Shown in pieces: positions 54,303 to 63,861 of a DNA stretch of 64,000 nucleotides; position 1 is the stretch's first letter; every line of letters begins with the position of its first letter. Location of the stretch: assembly GCF_963931955.1 (NCBI RefSeq), contig NZ_OZ008337.1, positions 1 to 64,000 on the forward strand. Reading direction: 5' to 3'. This DNA is from Wolbachia endosymbiont (group A) of Longitarsus flavicornis. Its GTDB lineage: Bacteria; Pseudomonadota; Alphaproteobacteria; Rickettsiales; Anaplasmataceae. The notes under the pieces were generated by a model. That model made no database searches, had not been told where the DNA came from, and saw nothing but the letters and a program-made list of their open reading frames with translations. The position numbers and the translations under genes were made by a program.

Positions 54303-55055
54303 TTACATTGTATTAGATGGAAGTAGAACAGGACCCAATTTTGCGTTTTGTTGTTCTGAAAGACTCCCTAAAAGATCTGTACCAGGTTTTAGCTGCTCAG
54401 CAAAATCAAGATTACTGCTTGGTCCTGAATCTTCCAATTGCACGATAGTGCCGCAAGCTTCTTCGTATGATGGTGGTTGTGCTTCTGAAAGATCTGCTGG
54501 CTGCTTAGGTCCATCGTATGGTGGTGCTGAAGGTTTTTTACCATAATCGCCTACTCCTGTTTCTTCTTGTTCTAACTTCTTCACATCTTCAGTATTAGTT
54601 GCTTTATCCATACATTTTGGTTTTTCTACAAAGTCTTGCATTTCTTTGTGTTTTGGTTCTTCTATATAGTTTTGCATTTCTTTTATAAAACTTTTCTCAT
54701 AGTTCCTATTTACTAAGTAAGCTACACCTGCTATTATAAGCGTTAATGCCATAACAATGAAAGGTGAAACTGCTATATACCTAAAAACCGTTACTTCATG
54801 CATACTCATATGAGTGGGTGGGTTAATGGCTATTATTATTGGGAGAAAGAAGAATACAGAAGTAAGCATTAATATTATAGCAGTGATACCTAAACATCCT
54901 AATGCTACTTCTTTTAATAATCCTCCGTTTTTCTTTTTATTATTAAGCGTCAAACAGACGAAATCTGTCAAACCAGGAAGAAACTCCCAATTTAAGTTTT
55001 GAGTAATTTCTGATATAACTTTGTGAGAAGCGCTTTTGCAGTTATAACCGACCAA
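54303..55055 (-). CDS. Membrane protein with PSAP and PPxY motifs
   Basis: This 250-residue protein is not recognised as a family. Two membrane helices lie at about 50-77 and 92-114. The remaining C-terminal ~135 residues are polar and Pro/Glu-rich, with PSAP at 175-178 and PPSY at 194-197 (PPSYEEA). These match eukaryotic Tsg101- and Nedd4-type WW-binding short motifs. The first ~37 codons lie in the IS110 left end (54944-55055), and TTG at 55055 is a poor start, so the natural N-terminus may be lost. Confidence 0.65.
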   Translation of the reverse strand: MVGYNCKSASHKVISEITQNLNWEFLPGLTDFVCLTLNNKKKNGGLLKEVALGCLGITAIILMLTSVFFFLPIIIAINPPTHMSMHEVTVFRYIAVSPFIVMALTLIIAGVAYLVNRNYEKSFIKEMQNYIEEPKHKEMQDFVEKPKCMDKATNTEDVKKLEQEETGVGDYGKKPSAPPYDGPKQPADLSEAQPPSYEEACGTIVQLEDSGPSSNLDFAEQLKPGTDLLGSLSEQQNAKLGPVLLPSNTM

Positions 55056-55099
55056 GTCACTGGTGCCTTTAGTGCCCGTTCGTAAGCGTGGTTTTGGGA

Positions 55100-55169
55100 G
55101 GAACGGTCAAATCATTGATGGAGTTTTTGTAGACTACCTCGGTTAGGAGATTGTACTATCAACCGTTCC
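55100..55169 (+). ncRNA. Candidate bridge-RNA segment of IS110 (right copy)
   Basis: GGAACGGT (55100-55107) pairs with ACCGTTCC (55162-55169) in the 270-bp leader before the transposase, the mirror of the left copy. Confidence 0.4.
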
Positions 55170-55213
55170 AAGCTGAAGCGTTTCCCTATTACAAATTATA
55201 CGAAGGAGTTGCC

Positions 55214-56560
55214 ATGAAAAAAGCAAAAAGTAAATTAGAAATAGTGAATCCTGATGCAGCAGGGATTGATGTTGGTTCATCTGTACATTATGTATGTGTA
55301 CCTGAAGGAAGAGATGAACAACGTATCCAAAAATTTGGCTGCTTCACTGAAGACCTTCATAATTTAGCACGGTGGTTGAAAAAATGTAAAGTTACAACTG
55401 TAGCTATGGAATCAACAGGAGTATACTGGATTCCTTTATTTCAAGTACTCGAATCATATGGGTTTGAAGTAAAACTGGTAAATGCGCGACATGTAAAAAA
55501 TGTACCTGGAAGAAAGTCAGATGTTCAGGACTGTCAGTGGTTACAACAACTACACAGTTATGGACTACTTCATGGATCATTCAGACCCGATGATCAAATT
55601 TGTGTATTGCGTAGTTATGTGCGGCAACGTAAAAGTCTTACTGAAAGTGCATCTACACATGTTCTGCGTATGCAGAAGGCATTAATTCAAATGAATATAC
55701 AGCTGCATAAAGTTATAAGAGATATTACTGGAGTAACTGGTATGAAAATTATCAAGGCTATAATCGAAGGCGAAAGGGATCCTGAGAAATTGGTTGAATT
55801 CAGGGATGCACGAATAAAAAATGATCAGTCTACTATTGCAAAAGCGTTAGCTGGTGACTATAGAGAGGAACACTTATTCACGCTAAAGCAAGAATTTGAA
55901 CTATATAATATCTATCAAGAAAAAATAGCAGAATGTGATAGAAATATTGAGGCCTATTACAAAACGTTCGAAACAAAACCTGGCGAAAGTAAACAGTTGA
56001 GTAAGGAAAAGAATAAGCATAGAAAAAGTAAGCCAAACTTTGCTTTGCACGAGGAACTGCACCGGATAACTGGTATGGATTTTACTAAAGTTCCAGGGCT
56101 TGATGTACTAAGTGTACAGACCATAATTTCAGAAACTGGTATAAACCATAGTAAATGGTCAACAGAAAAACACTTCTCATCGTGGTTAGGACTCAGCCCT
56201 GCCAATAAAATTACAGGAGAAAAAGTGTTTAGCACAAGAACGCGTAAAGTCATTAATCGTGCTGCGAATGCATTTCGAATGGCTGCTAATTCTGTGGGAA
56301 ATAGTAAAAGTGCATTAGGTGCATACTACAGGAAATTAAAAAAACGATTAGGAGCGCCAAAAGCAATAACAGCTACTGCAAGAAAGATAGCGTGCATATT
56401 TTATAGTATGCTCAAATACGGACAGGAATATGTAGAAAAAGGAATGGAATACTATGAAATACGCTATAAAGATAGAACTGTAAAAAATTTGATCAAAAGA
56501 GCAAAGGAACTTGGCTATCTCTTGGTAAAAAAAGATGAGTTAGTTCAAGGAGTTTCTTAG
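55214..56560 (+). CDS. IS110 family transposase (right copy)
   Basis: Same 448-residue protein as the left copy, starting at 55214 after CGAAGGAG. Its 5' leader overlaps the end of the membrane gene at 54303-55055 on the other strand. Confidence 0.92.
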   Translation: MKKAKSKLEIVNPDAAGIDVGSSVHYVCVPEGRDEQRIQKFGCFTEDLHNLARWLKKCKVTTVAMESTGVYWIPLFQVLESYGFEVKLVNARHVKNVPGRKSDVQDCQWLQQLHSYGLLHGSFRPDDQICVLRSYVRQRKSLTESASTHVLRMQKALIQMNIQLHKVIRDITGVTGMKIIKAIIEGERDPEKLVEFRDARIKNDQSTIAKALAGDYREEHLFTLKQEFELYNIYQEKIAECDRNIEAYYKTFETKPGESKQLSKEKNKHRKSKPNFALHEELHRITGMDFTKVPGLDVLSVQTIISETGINHSKWSTEKHFSSWLGLSPANKITGEKVFSTRTRKVINRAANAFRMAANSVGNSKSALGAYYRKLKKRLGAPKAITATARKIACIFYSMLKYGQEYVEKGMEYYEIRYKDRTVKNLIKRAKELGYLLVKKDELVQGVS

Positions 56561-56935
56561 GAGATTTGGTTTAACAGAACACAATGTTCATTTTGGAAGC
56601 GATTTAAATTCAGAGCAAAAGGATTCAATACATGAACCGGAAAATTACATTTTAGTGTTTTACCCAGGTGTACTAACGTGGCACGAACATCGTCATTTGA
56701 ACAGGTCTTGGGAAGAAAAACAGATCATATGTTTAATACGCTAAATACTTATATTTATATCTTCATATATTACATTAACATTCGGTAAAAATGTGTGTTT
56801 TTTGAAAAAAAAAGTTGCTTTTTGATATCAAAACAGGCATAACTAGAATAGTAGTGGGTAAACATAAGAAGTTTACTTTACGCTAGAATGAGCCAAATTG
56901 GCGATTTTATGTATGTTTTTATAGTGAGGTATGTA

Positions 56936-57634
56936 ATGAGGTTTAGCAAGGAAAAGAGAGAAGCTTTTAATAAGTCATTTTATGAATTATTAGACAACTC
57001 GTTTAAGAATATTAATGAAAAAGATGAAAAAGGGGAAACGATACTACATAAGGCAGCAAGAATGTCGACAAGAAAAAAAGTAAGTTTTCTAGTCAAGAAA
57101 GGAGCGGAAGTCAATGCGAGAGATAACAAGGGTTTTACACCGTTACACTGGGGAGCATTAGCGAAACGTCTAGAAAACGTAAAAGAGCTGACAAGGTCAG
57201 GAGCGGAAATAAACGCTATAGAGTATGGTAGTAAACATACAGCACTACATCTTGCATGTATGGTAGGAGCAGAAAGTATAATAAAAGTGTTGGTGAAAGC
57301 AGGAGCGGCAATTAATCAACAGAGTAAATTTGGTTGTACACCAATGTATTGGCTAATGGACAATGAAAAGAATAAAGAGGTGAAGAAATTCCTGGAAAAG
57401 CAAGGAGGTGTAGTAAGAGATAGACCAGAGATATGCGATGAAATAGTGGAGTCGGTTGGAGAAATGGTAGATGTATGGAGTAGAAAATTTTTACCGAAGT
57501 TAAAAGGGAAGGTGGTAAGTTTAGAAGAAATAAGAAAAAGAGATGAGTCGCTAATAATAGAAGATTTTAACAACGTAATAAGCAGGGTGGTGGGCAAGAT
57601 GAACACTATGATTAAAGAATTTGATGAAAGATAG
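56936..57634 (+). CDS. Ankyrin-repeat protein, 232 residues (right copy)
   Basis: Identical in translation to 14072-14770. Start at 56936 after GTGAGG. It is first of the tandem set and carries the long C-terminal extension. The ~375 bp upstream match the left arm and have no gene. Confidence 0.85.
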   Translation: MRFSKEKREAFNKSFYELLDNSFKNINEKDEKGETILHKAARMSTRKKVSFLVKKGAEVNARDNKGFTPLHWGALAKRLENVKELTRSGAEINAIEYGSKHTALHLACMVGAESIIKVLVKAGAAINQQSKFGCTPMYWLMDNEKNKEVKKFLEKQGGVVRDRPEICDEIVESVGEMVDVWSRKFLPKLKGKVVSLEEIRKRDESLIIEDFNNVISRVVGKMNTMIKEFDER

Positions 57635-57650
57635 ATAGTTGAGGTATATT

Positions 57651-58220
57651 ATGGTAAAGTTTAACAAAGAAACAAAAAATGCTTTTGATAAGTTACTGAA
57701 AGCAATATCAGAAGAAAACATAAAAGGAAAAGATTCAGGTGGTTGTACGGCATTGCACCGAGCAGCACAAGTGTCAAACCCAGAAGTAATAAAGTTATTA
57801 ATAGAAAAAGGTGCAGGTATAAACGATAGAAACAATAGAGGCGAGACACCGTTGCACCTAGCAGCATTTTTAGGAAATAGAAAGAATGTGAAAGCACTGA
57901 TAGAGAAAGGAGCCGAGGTAAATGCAAAGTCGAACAACAAAGCAGTACCACTACACTTAGCCTGTTTAGCAGGGAGGAAAGGAACAATAGAAGAGTTAAT
58001 GAAGGCGGGAGGAGATCTTGATACAGTAGATAAATTTGGATGTAGTCCACTAAACTATGCGAAGATTTACCAGAAGGTAACGAATTTTCTAGAGAAAAGG
58101 GGAGTGAATATGAGAGATGTGGCGGTGATGTATGGAGAAGCAAACAAGGCAATAGAGGAGATAATGGAGAAACGAAACGTAAATGAATTACAACAGCAGG
58201 AGGTAGATTTAACAGATTAA
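57651..58220 (+). CDS. Ankyrin-repeat protein, 189 residues (right copy)
   Basis: Mirror of 13486-14055. Start at 57651 after GAGG, 16 bp behind the previous stop. Confidence 0.85.
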   Translation: MVKFNKETKNAFDKLLKAISEENIKGKDSGGCTALHRAAQVSNPEVIKLLIEKGAGINDRNNRGETPLHLAAFLGNRKNVKALIEKGAEVNAKSNNKAVPLHLACLAGRKGTIEELMKAGGDLDTVDKFGCSPLNYAKIYQKVTNFLEKRGVNMRDVAVMYGEANKAIEEIMEKRNVNELQQQEVDLTD

Positions 58221-58404
58221 ACATATAGATTTATATCTTAATATAATATGCTGAAAAAATGTGTATATTTTGTAAAAAAAAACTTGCTTTTTATGCCAAA
58301 ACAGCCCTAAGTGAAAAAGTAGCTAGTAAATAAACAAGATTTGCTAAGCGCTAAAGTGAGCCAAATTGGAGCCACTTTATATTGTATTAATAGCTGAGGA
58401 ACTT

Positions 58405-58986
58405 ATGGTAAAATTTAGTAAGAAAGAAAGAGAAGAATTTAATAAGTCGTGGAAAGAAGTATTAGATAACCCAATAGAAAATATTAATAAAAAAGACACA
58501 AAAGGAAGGACGATATTACATTATGCAGTAGGGATGCTAGATCCAAAAAAAGTGAGGTTATTAATCAAAAAAGGAGCAGATATAAATGTGGCGGATGCAG
58601 GGCAATATAGACCACTACACCTAGCAGTGATGGGCCAACGTCTAGAAAATACAAAAGAGCTGATAAAGGCAGAAGTCGATGTAAACGCAGTGGAACGAAA
58701 TAGCAAATTTGCCCCGTTACACCTTGCCTGCATGGTAAGTGAAATAAAAATAGTAGAAGAGCTAGTAAAAGCAGGAGCGAATATAGAGCAAAAGGATAAA
58801 TTTGGCAAAACCCCAATGGATTATGCGAGAAATAATAAAGAGATAAAAGAAGTGTTAGAGAACGTAAGAATCGCAAATAAACAGAGGGAGTTTATAGAAA
58901 GAATAAGGGTTGTATCGGAAAGTACGACAGCAGGTGTGATAGTAGCAAAGGAAGAGCTAGAAACTGTGGATGAGAAAGTGCTATAG
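58405..58986 (+). CDS. Ankyrin-repeat protein, 193 residues (right copy)
   Basis: Mirror of 12720-13301. Start at 58405 (GAGGAACTT before ATG). A 184-bp non-coding gap separates it from the previous ankyrin gene and repeats the TGAGCCAAATTGG motif found before the first ankyrin gene. Confidence 0.85.
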   Translation: MVKFSKKEREEFNKSWKEVLDNPIENINKKDTKGRTILHYAVGMLDPKKVRLLIKKGADINVADAGQYRPLHLAVMGQRLENTKELIKAEVDVNAVERNSKFAPLHLACMVSEIKIVEELVKAGANIEQKDKFGKTPMDYARNNKEIKEVLENVRIANKQREFIERIRVVSESTTAGVIVAKEELETVDEKVL

Positions 58987-59029
58987 CGTTTTAAAAATTC
59001 AGAAGGGCTGTGTTTGAAAAGGTGATCAT

Positions 59030-59461
59030 ATGGAAAAAAAAGTAGAAAAAGAGGTAAAATGCTTAGAGAAAAAACCACTAGCAGAACTGAAAAAAATATG
59101 GAAGAAGGTATTTGAGGAAGAAGCACCTAGACACTCAAAGAAATACTTGATACCGAGGTTAGCATATAGGTTACAGGAGAAAGCGTATGGAGAAATATCA
59201 AGAAAAGGAGCAAAAAGACTAGAATACCTGGCAGATCGACTAGAGAAGGGAAAAAGAATAAGTAGCGATAAACTGCCAGTGGAGGGAACGGAGTTGATAC
59301 TAGAAAGAGGTGAGGAAACGCATGCGGTATTGGTAACAGATACTGGTTTAATCTACCGAGAAGAGTTTTATACGTCATTATCAGCGGTAGCCGGAAAAAT
59401 AATGGGAATGAGCTACAACGGTCCTTTATTATTTGGGATGCGTGATAAAAAGGTAAGTTGA
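59030..59461 (+). CDS. DUF2924 protein (right copy)
   Basis: Mirror of 12245-12676; same 143 residues. It starts 43 bp after the last ankyrin gene and lies 10 bp before the recombinase start, so these are likely one transcript. Confidence 0.85.
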   Translation: MEKKVEKEVKCLEKKPLAELKKIWKKVFEEEAPRHSKKYLIPRLAYRLQEKAYGEISRKGAKRLEYLADRLEKGKRISSDKLPVEGTELILERGEETHAVLVTDTGLIYREEFYTSLSAVAGKIMGMSYNGPLLFGMRDKKVS

Positions 59462-59471
59462 GGGGGAGAAA

Positions 59472-60974
59472 ATGCTAAAAGAGGTGAGGTGTGCGATATA
59501 TACGAGAAAATCAAATGAAGATGGACTAGAACAAAAGTTTAATAGCTTGGACGCACAAAGGGTAGCATGTGAAAAATATATAAAAAGCCGAGAAGGGTGG
59601 GTAGCATTAGCCAAAAGGTATGATGATGGAGGCTATTCAGGAAAAAATTTAGAAAGACCAGCGATAAAGGGATTGTTTGAAGATGTAAAAGCCGGAGAAG
59701 TGGACTGTGTGGTAGTGTATACGCTAGATAGGTTATCAAGAGAAACAAAGGACTGCATAGAAGTAACGTCATTTTTTAGAAGGCACCGGATAAGTTTTGT
59801 AGCAGTGACGCAAATATTTGATAACAACACACCAATGGGAAAATTTGTACAAACAGTGTTATCAGGAGCGGCACAGCTAGAAAGAGAAATGATAGTAGAG
59901 AGAGTAAAAAATAAAATAGCAACATCGAAGGAAGAGGGTCTATGGATGGGAGGGAATGTGCCGCTAGGGTATGACGTAAAAGATAAAGAATTAATAATAA
60001 ATGAAAAAGAAGCAAAAGTAATAAAGCATATATTTGAGAGGTATATGGAGCTGAAATCAATGGCAGAATTGGCAAGAGAGTTAAACAGAGAAGGATATCG
60101 AACGAAAGCAAAATCAGATATCTTTAAAAAGGCCACAGTGAGGAGAATAATAACAAATCCGATATATATGGGAAAAATCAGACATTATGAGAAGCAATAT
60201 GAGGGAAAACATGAAGCGATAATAGAAGAAGAAAAATGGCAAAAAGCGCAAGAATTGATAAAGAATCAACCATATCGAAAAGTAAAATATGAGGAAGCGC
60301 TGCTAAAGGGGATAATAAAGTGCAAGAGCTGTGAAGTAAACATGACGCTGACCTATGCAAAAAAGGAAAATAAAAGGTATCGATACTACATATGCAATAA
60401 CCATTTAAGAGGAAAAGATTGTGGATCAATAAATCGAACCGTAGTAGCAGGAGAAGTGGAAAAAGAAGTAATGAAGAGAGCGGAATGCTTATATGAAAAT
60501 TGGGAAAAAGGGGCAAAAAAAGAAAAATGGGAAAATTTAAGTTTCAGAGAGCAGAAAGAAGCAGTGAAAAAATTAATAAAGGTAGTGTGGGTAAGAGAGG
60601 AAGGAGTAGAAGTATGTTCTGAATCAGAGGAGACATTTATAGCAATGAATTTGAAGAAGAAAGGAAACAAATGCACAGTAGTGGAACCAGAAGGAAAAAC
60701 AAACAATGCGCTACTGAAAGCAGTGGTGAGAGCCCATCTTTGGAAACGTCAACTAGAGGAAGGAAAATATAGAAGTGTGAAGGAGCTGAGCGTTAAAATT
60801 AATATAGGTACAAGACGTATACAACAAATTTTAAGATTAAATTATTTAGCTCCAAAGATAAAAGAAGACATAGTAAATGGGAGGCAGCCAAGTAGTTTGA
60901 GGTTGGTTGATTTGAGAGAAATACCGATGCTGTGGAGTGAGCAATTGGAGAAATTTTATGATCTTAATTTATAA
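59472..60974 (+). CDS. Large serine recombinase, WO phage integrase type (right copy)
   Basis: Mirror of 10732-12234, identical in translation. Start at 59472 after GAGGGGGAGAAA. Two identical integrases in one 64-kb window suggests recent copying rather than two phage entries. Confidence 0.9.
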   Translation: MLKEVRCAIYTRKSNEDGLEQKFNSLDAQRVACEKYIKSREGWVALAKRYDDGGYSGKNLERPAIKGLFEDVKAGEVDCVVVYTLDRLSRETKDCIEVTSFFRRHRISFVAVTQIFDNNTPMGKFVQTVLSGAAQLEREMIVERVKNKIATSKEEGLWMGGNVPLGYDVKDKELIINEKEAKVIKHIFERYMELKSMAELARELNREGYRTKAKSDIFKKATVRRIITNPIYMGKIRHYEKQYEGKHEAIIEEEKWQKAQELIKNQPYRKVKYEEALLKGIIKCKSCEVNMTLTYAKKENKRYRYYICNNHLRGKDCGSINRTVVAGEVEKEVMKRAECLYENWEKGAKKEKWENLSFREQKEAVKKLIKVVWVREEGVEVCSESEETFIAMNLKKKGNKCTVVEPEGKTNNALLKAVVRAHLWKRQLEEGKYRSVKELSVKINIGTRRIQQILRLNYLAPKIKEDIVNGRQPSSLRLVDLREIPMLWSEQLEKFYDLNL

Positions 60975-60995
60975 AAACAATAGGAGAAAAACATT

Positions 60996-61565
60996 ATGAG
61001 AACACCGAAAAAAATATGGAAAGATATTGCTGAAAAGCTTAGAAATAAAAAAGGTACCACTACCGCAAAAGGAGCTGATATGGAGATGCCGGCAGATGTT
61101 GAGGAAGTTAAAGTTGAAATAAAAAAGCAAACCAATACAGTTGATAAAGCTACAGAGACTGACACTAAATTATGTAATATAAATAGTGAAGATCTTCAAC
61201 CTATATGTGAAAGTAGCGAAAAAGCGCAAAATGATTCAGTAGAAACCACTGTAGAACCAACTTCCGTCGATAGAGCTGACAGCCCATCTCCCACTGAACC
61301 ATGTTTTGATGCTACAGACAAAAAAGACAAACCGTTAACGCAACAAAGGCAAGCAATCCTGGCTGGTGTTGTTGGTGCAGCGTTATTGGTAAATTGTGCT
61401 GCATTGTATATCATGAAAATGCCTGTAGTAGCAGTGGTTGTGGGAATAGCTGGATTGGTGTGTCTGAGCTTTGCGTTGCATAATGTGCTGAAACCAAGTA
61501 CGAAAATCGAAAAAGTAGAGGACATAGAACAACCAATTGTTGAGTCTCCTCTGAATCCAACGTAA
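60996..61565 (+). CDS. Hypothetical membrane protein, right paralogue
   Basis: This 189-residue protein shares its first ~93 residues exactly with 10105-10710 but differs afterwards: a 27-bp deletion after SVDR and a diverged membrane pair (ILAGVVGAALLVNCAALYIM, VVAVVVGIAGLVCLSFAL). The tail KIEKVEDIEQPIVES is conserved. It lies 21 bp after the recombinase stop. Confidence 0.75.
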   Translation: MRTPKKIWKDIAEKLRNKKGTTTAKGADMEMPADVEEVKVEIKKQTNTVDKATETDTKLCNINSEDLQPICESSEKAQNDSVETTVEPTSVDRADSPSPTEPCFDATDKKDKPLTQQRQAILAGVVGAALLVNCAALYIMKMPVVAVVVGIAGLVCLSFALHNVLKPSTKIEKVEDIEQPIVESPLNPT

Positions 61566-61567
61566 AA

Positions 61568-61700
61568 GGTTATATTCAAAAAATCATAATCGTCAAAACG
61601 GGATGATTTATTTAGAAAAATCCTTAAATCATTAATTAAAGATTACCTTTCTCCACACTTCCGCCATTTCTCCTTAACTTGAGCTTATGGAGCTTTTTAC
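61568..61700. repeat. Degenerate copy of the 242-bp MITE-like element
   Basis: TTATATTCAAAAAATCATAA and CTCCTTAACTTGAGCTTATG resemble the ends at 7422 and 7663, and the interior shares TTTAGAAAAATCC. It lies right after the right paralogue, whereas the better-preserved copy follows cifB. Confidence 0.45.
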
Positions 61701-61789
61701 CCTATTTATTAAGAATTTAATGAACTATCGAGAATAACAATAAAGAGCACGCCTAACATTATATAAACGAATACCATAATAAAAGCCCC

Positions 61790-61990
61790 TTAGCTAACCA
61801 CATTAAAACCACTGCCCTTCTTGGCTTTTTTGATTGTTTCGTTTACTTCTGCCTTATTACAATACATAGTACGAATAAAAACTAATGCAAGCATAATTCT
61901 TCTAACTTTAGTATTTTTTAGAGAATTTATATTTTCTTTCCTTTTATACCCACTTTCCCTTAAATAGTTTACATGTTTACACAATGCCAT
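61790..61990 (-). CDS. Possible small basic protein, uncertain
   Basis: A 66-residue frame (MALCKHVNYLRESGYKRKEN...) with a lysine-rich end. There is no recognised domain and the ribosome site is poor. It is the only candidate in the 536-bp gap 61566-62101, and may be a remnant. Confidence 0.25.
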   Translation of the reverse strand: MALCKHVNYLRESGYKRKENINSLKNTKVRRIMLALVFIRTMYCNKAEVNETIKKAKKGSGFNVVS

Positions 61991-62101
61991 CTACTTTATC
62001 CTTAAGAATGTTTTCACCTTTACATGTTCTATTCAAATTCTTGAGCAGAGCAAACCTTTCTCCTTACACAAAACCTCAAGCAGAACGGAGCCAAAACCCC
62101 A

Positions 62102-63112
62102 TCACAATAAATGCAAAGAGCTTAGTAACTGGCCATGCGGCACTGGTTGCGCTTCACTTAACCTGCTACTTGGATCTGGCTGATCACCTGTAGCCTGAAC
62201 ATTTGGTTCTTGCTGATGGCTAGGTTGAGCACCAGATTCTTGTTGTTGATTGGCCTGATCATTAGTGACTTGAGCATCATTTACAAATCCAGGAAGCTCT
62301 GATGGATAAGTGATATCGCTTACAATAGTGTTCATTTCCTTTGCACTTTTATCATTACCACTTTTTGATGCTTTCGTCATTCCTAAAGAAAACGGAGCAG
62401 TAATGTTGATACCTTGTTCATGTAAAAGTTTACCTAAGAAACGTATTCTATCGAAGATTTCCTTTAGCTCTTCATTTTTTGGATTTGCAGCATAGTCCAA
62501 TAAAATAGAAAGCTGACTTAGTAGAGCTTCATGCCCTGTACTATCAATACATTGAAAGTTAAGAATTAAGCTAAGAGTAGTTTCGCCAGATCTGTTTACA
62601 GTATTAATATCAGCCCCTTTTTCTATCAGAAATTCTACTATACTCCAGTCTATATTTTGAGAATCAAGAGCTAAGCGAAGAAGAGTATTGCCATCACTGT
62701 TTTGAGTGTTAACATCATCCCCTTGCCTTGTTAAAAACTCAACAATATTCACATTACCATGAGAAACAGCTAGGTGAAGAAGAGTATTGCCGTTCCCGTC
62801 TCGAGTATTAACATCAACCCCTTGCCTTGTTAAAAACTCAACAATATTCACATTACCATGAGAAACAGCTAGCTGAAGTTCGTGATATACGTTTCGAATG
62901 TTAACACCAGCTCCTTGTTCTATTAAAAGTCTAATAACATCCACATGACCATGAGAAGCAGCTAAGTAGAGAGGAGTATTGCCGTCCCTGTCTAGAGTAT
63001 TAACATCAACCCCTTCTCTTATTAAAAACTCAACAACATTCACATGACCATGAGAAGCAGCTAGGTGAAGAGGAGTATTGCCATCTCTGTCTTGTTCTAA
63101 ATCTCTATCCAT
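62102..63112 (-). CDS. Ankyrin-repeat protein, 336 residues
   Basis: With start at 63112 (MDRDLEQDRDGNTPLH) after TAGGACGGG, the protein has six or seven ankyrin repeats at residues 1-190 (DGNTPLHLAASHGHVNVVEFL and near copies). A helical region follows (LLDYAANPKNEELKEIFDRIR), then a Gln/Pro-rich disordered tail (ANQQQESGAQPSHQQEPN). It diverges from the second cifA, much as the OTU gene diverges from the first. A host-directed role is inferred from the family. Confidence 0.87.
   Translation of the reverse strand: MDRDLEQDRDGNTPLHLAASHGHVNVVEFLIREGVDVNTLDRDGNTPLYLAASHGHVDVIRLLIEQGAGVNIRNVYHELQLAVSHGNVNIVEFLTRQGVDVNTRDGNGNTLLHLAVSHGNVNIVEFLTRQGDDVNTQNSDGNTLLRLALDSQNIDWSIVEFLIEKGADINTVNRSGETTLSLILNFQCIDSTGHEALLSQLSILLDYAANPKNEELKEIFDRIRFLGKLLHEQGINITAPFSLGMTKASKSGNDKSAKEMNTIVSDITYPSELPGFVNDAQVTNDQANQQQESGAQPSHQQEPNVQATGDQPDPSSRLSEAQPVPHGQLLSSLHLL
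62720..62920 (-). repeat. 99-bp DNA duplication within the ankyrin gene
   Basis: The run CCTTGCCTTGTTAAAAACTC through CATTACCATGAGAAACAGCT appears at about 62722 and again at about 62821, 99 bp (33 codons) apart, with near identity. This is recent repeat duplication. Confidence 0.75.
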
Positions 63113-63387
63113 AAAACCCGTCCTAATAAAAATATTATGTAAATTAGGTGTATAACATAAATTTAATAACAAGCAACACCTAAATTTGTATACTTGAAAT
63201 AATTTTTAAAAGGAAAAACAACATCAAAATATTGAATTTTATTCTATAAACAACACTATAGAGACTAACTCTTTGGAAATACAATGAGTTTCTAAAATCA
63301 AACTTTCAAGAAAATATACCTTTCTTTAGCATCAACGAAAATTTATTTGTTTACTTTTTTAAAAACATAAAAATAGTACGTATACTT

Positions 63388-63589
63388 GCGAGAACACGTT
63401 GCGTAAAAACGTGGTTGTGAAAATAAAAGCTTGAAATTGTTACAACAAAGCTAAGCAAATTAGTTCATATATAAATGTGGTGAAAGTAGGCTAATATAGC
63501 TAGTTTTGCGATATAATAAAATTATTATATAGTAAAGTTCGAACGGTACACTTGGTAGACCATAAGATCCAAAAACGAACGATTCTCAC
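63388..63589. mobile_element. 202-bp element with terminal inverted repeats, right copy
   Basis: Reverse-oriented homologue of 3395-3596, with ends GCGAGAACA (63388-63396) and TTCTCAC (63583-63589). It lies in the 749-bp divergent gap between the ankyrin gene and the second cifA. Apart from it and the promoter below, I see nothing in this gap. Confidence 0.7.
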
Positions 63590-63795
63590 CGCCCTTGGTT
63601 TTGAGCGCTGGAAATGGTTATTCTGCTTGAGATCTTAATAATATATTTTACTAAATTAATAGTAGTTTGCTTGCGTAAGAATTAATAAGCGTATGACAAA
63701 AACAAAATTTAAAATAAACAAAAGATCTTATATCGAGCCTGTTAAGAGGCTTTCATCAAAAACAACTCCAAACTAAAAATTTTCTAAAATAGTAA

Positions 63796-63824
63796 TTGAC
63801 AAAGTTTTAAAGGTAGAGCAATAT
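63796..63824 (+). promoter_or_regulatory. Candidate promoter of the second cifA
   Basis: TTGACA (63796-63801) is followed after 17 bp by CAATAT (63819-63824), 37 bp before the ATG. The -35 box is perfect but the -10 box is weak. Confidence 0.45.
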
Positions 63825-63861
63825 GCCTAAGATATATTAAATCTTGTTAGGGAGGGTAAGT

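Larger units (their letters stand above)
54944..61275. repeat. Right arm of the 6.3-kb inverted repeat
   Basis: The mirror of 10431-16762 (coordinates sum to 71706). The gene order is IS110, three ankyrin genes, DUF2924, serine recombinase and the membrane-protein gene, now on the plus strand. Confidence 0.92.

Noticed and set aside
54814..55002. A small plus-strand protein ending QTKSVKPGRNSQFKF, matching the end of gpI
   Set aside because: The match exists only because both lie at the inverted-repeat edge; it is antisense to the membrane gene and carries no domain.
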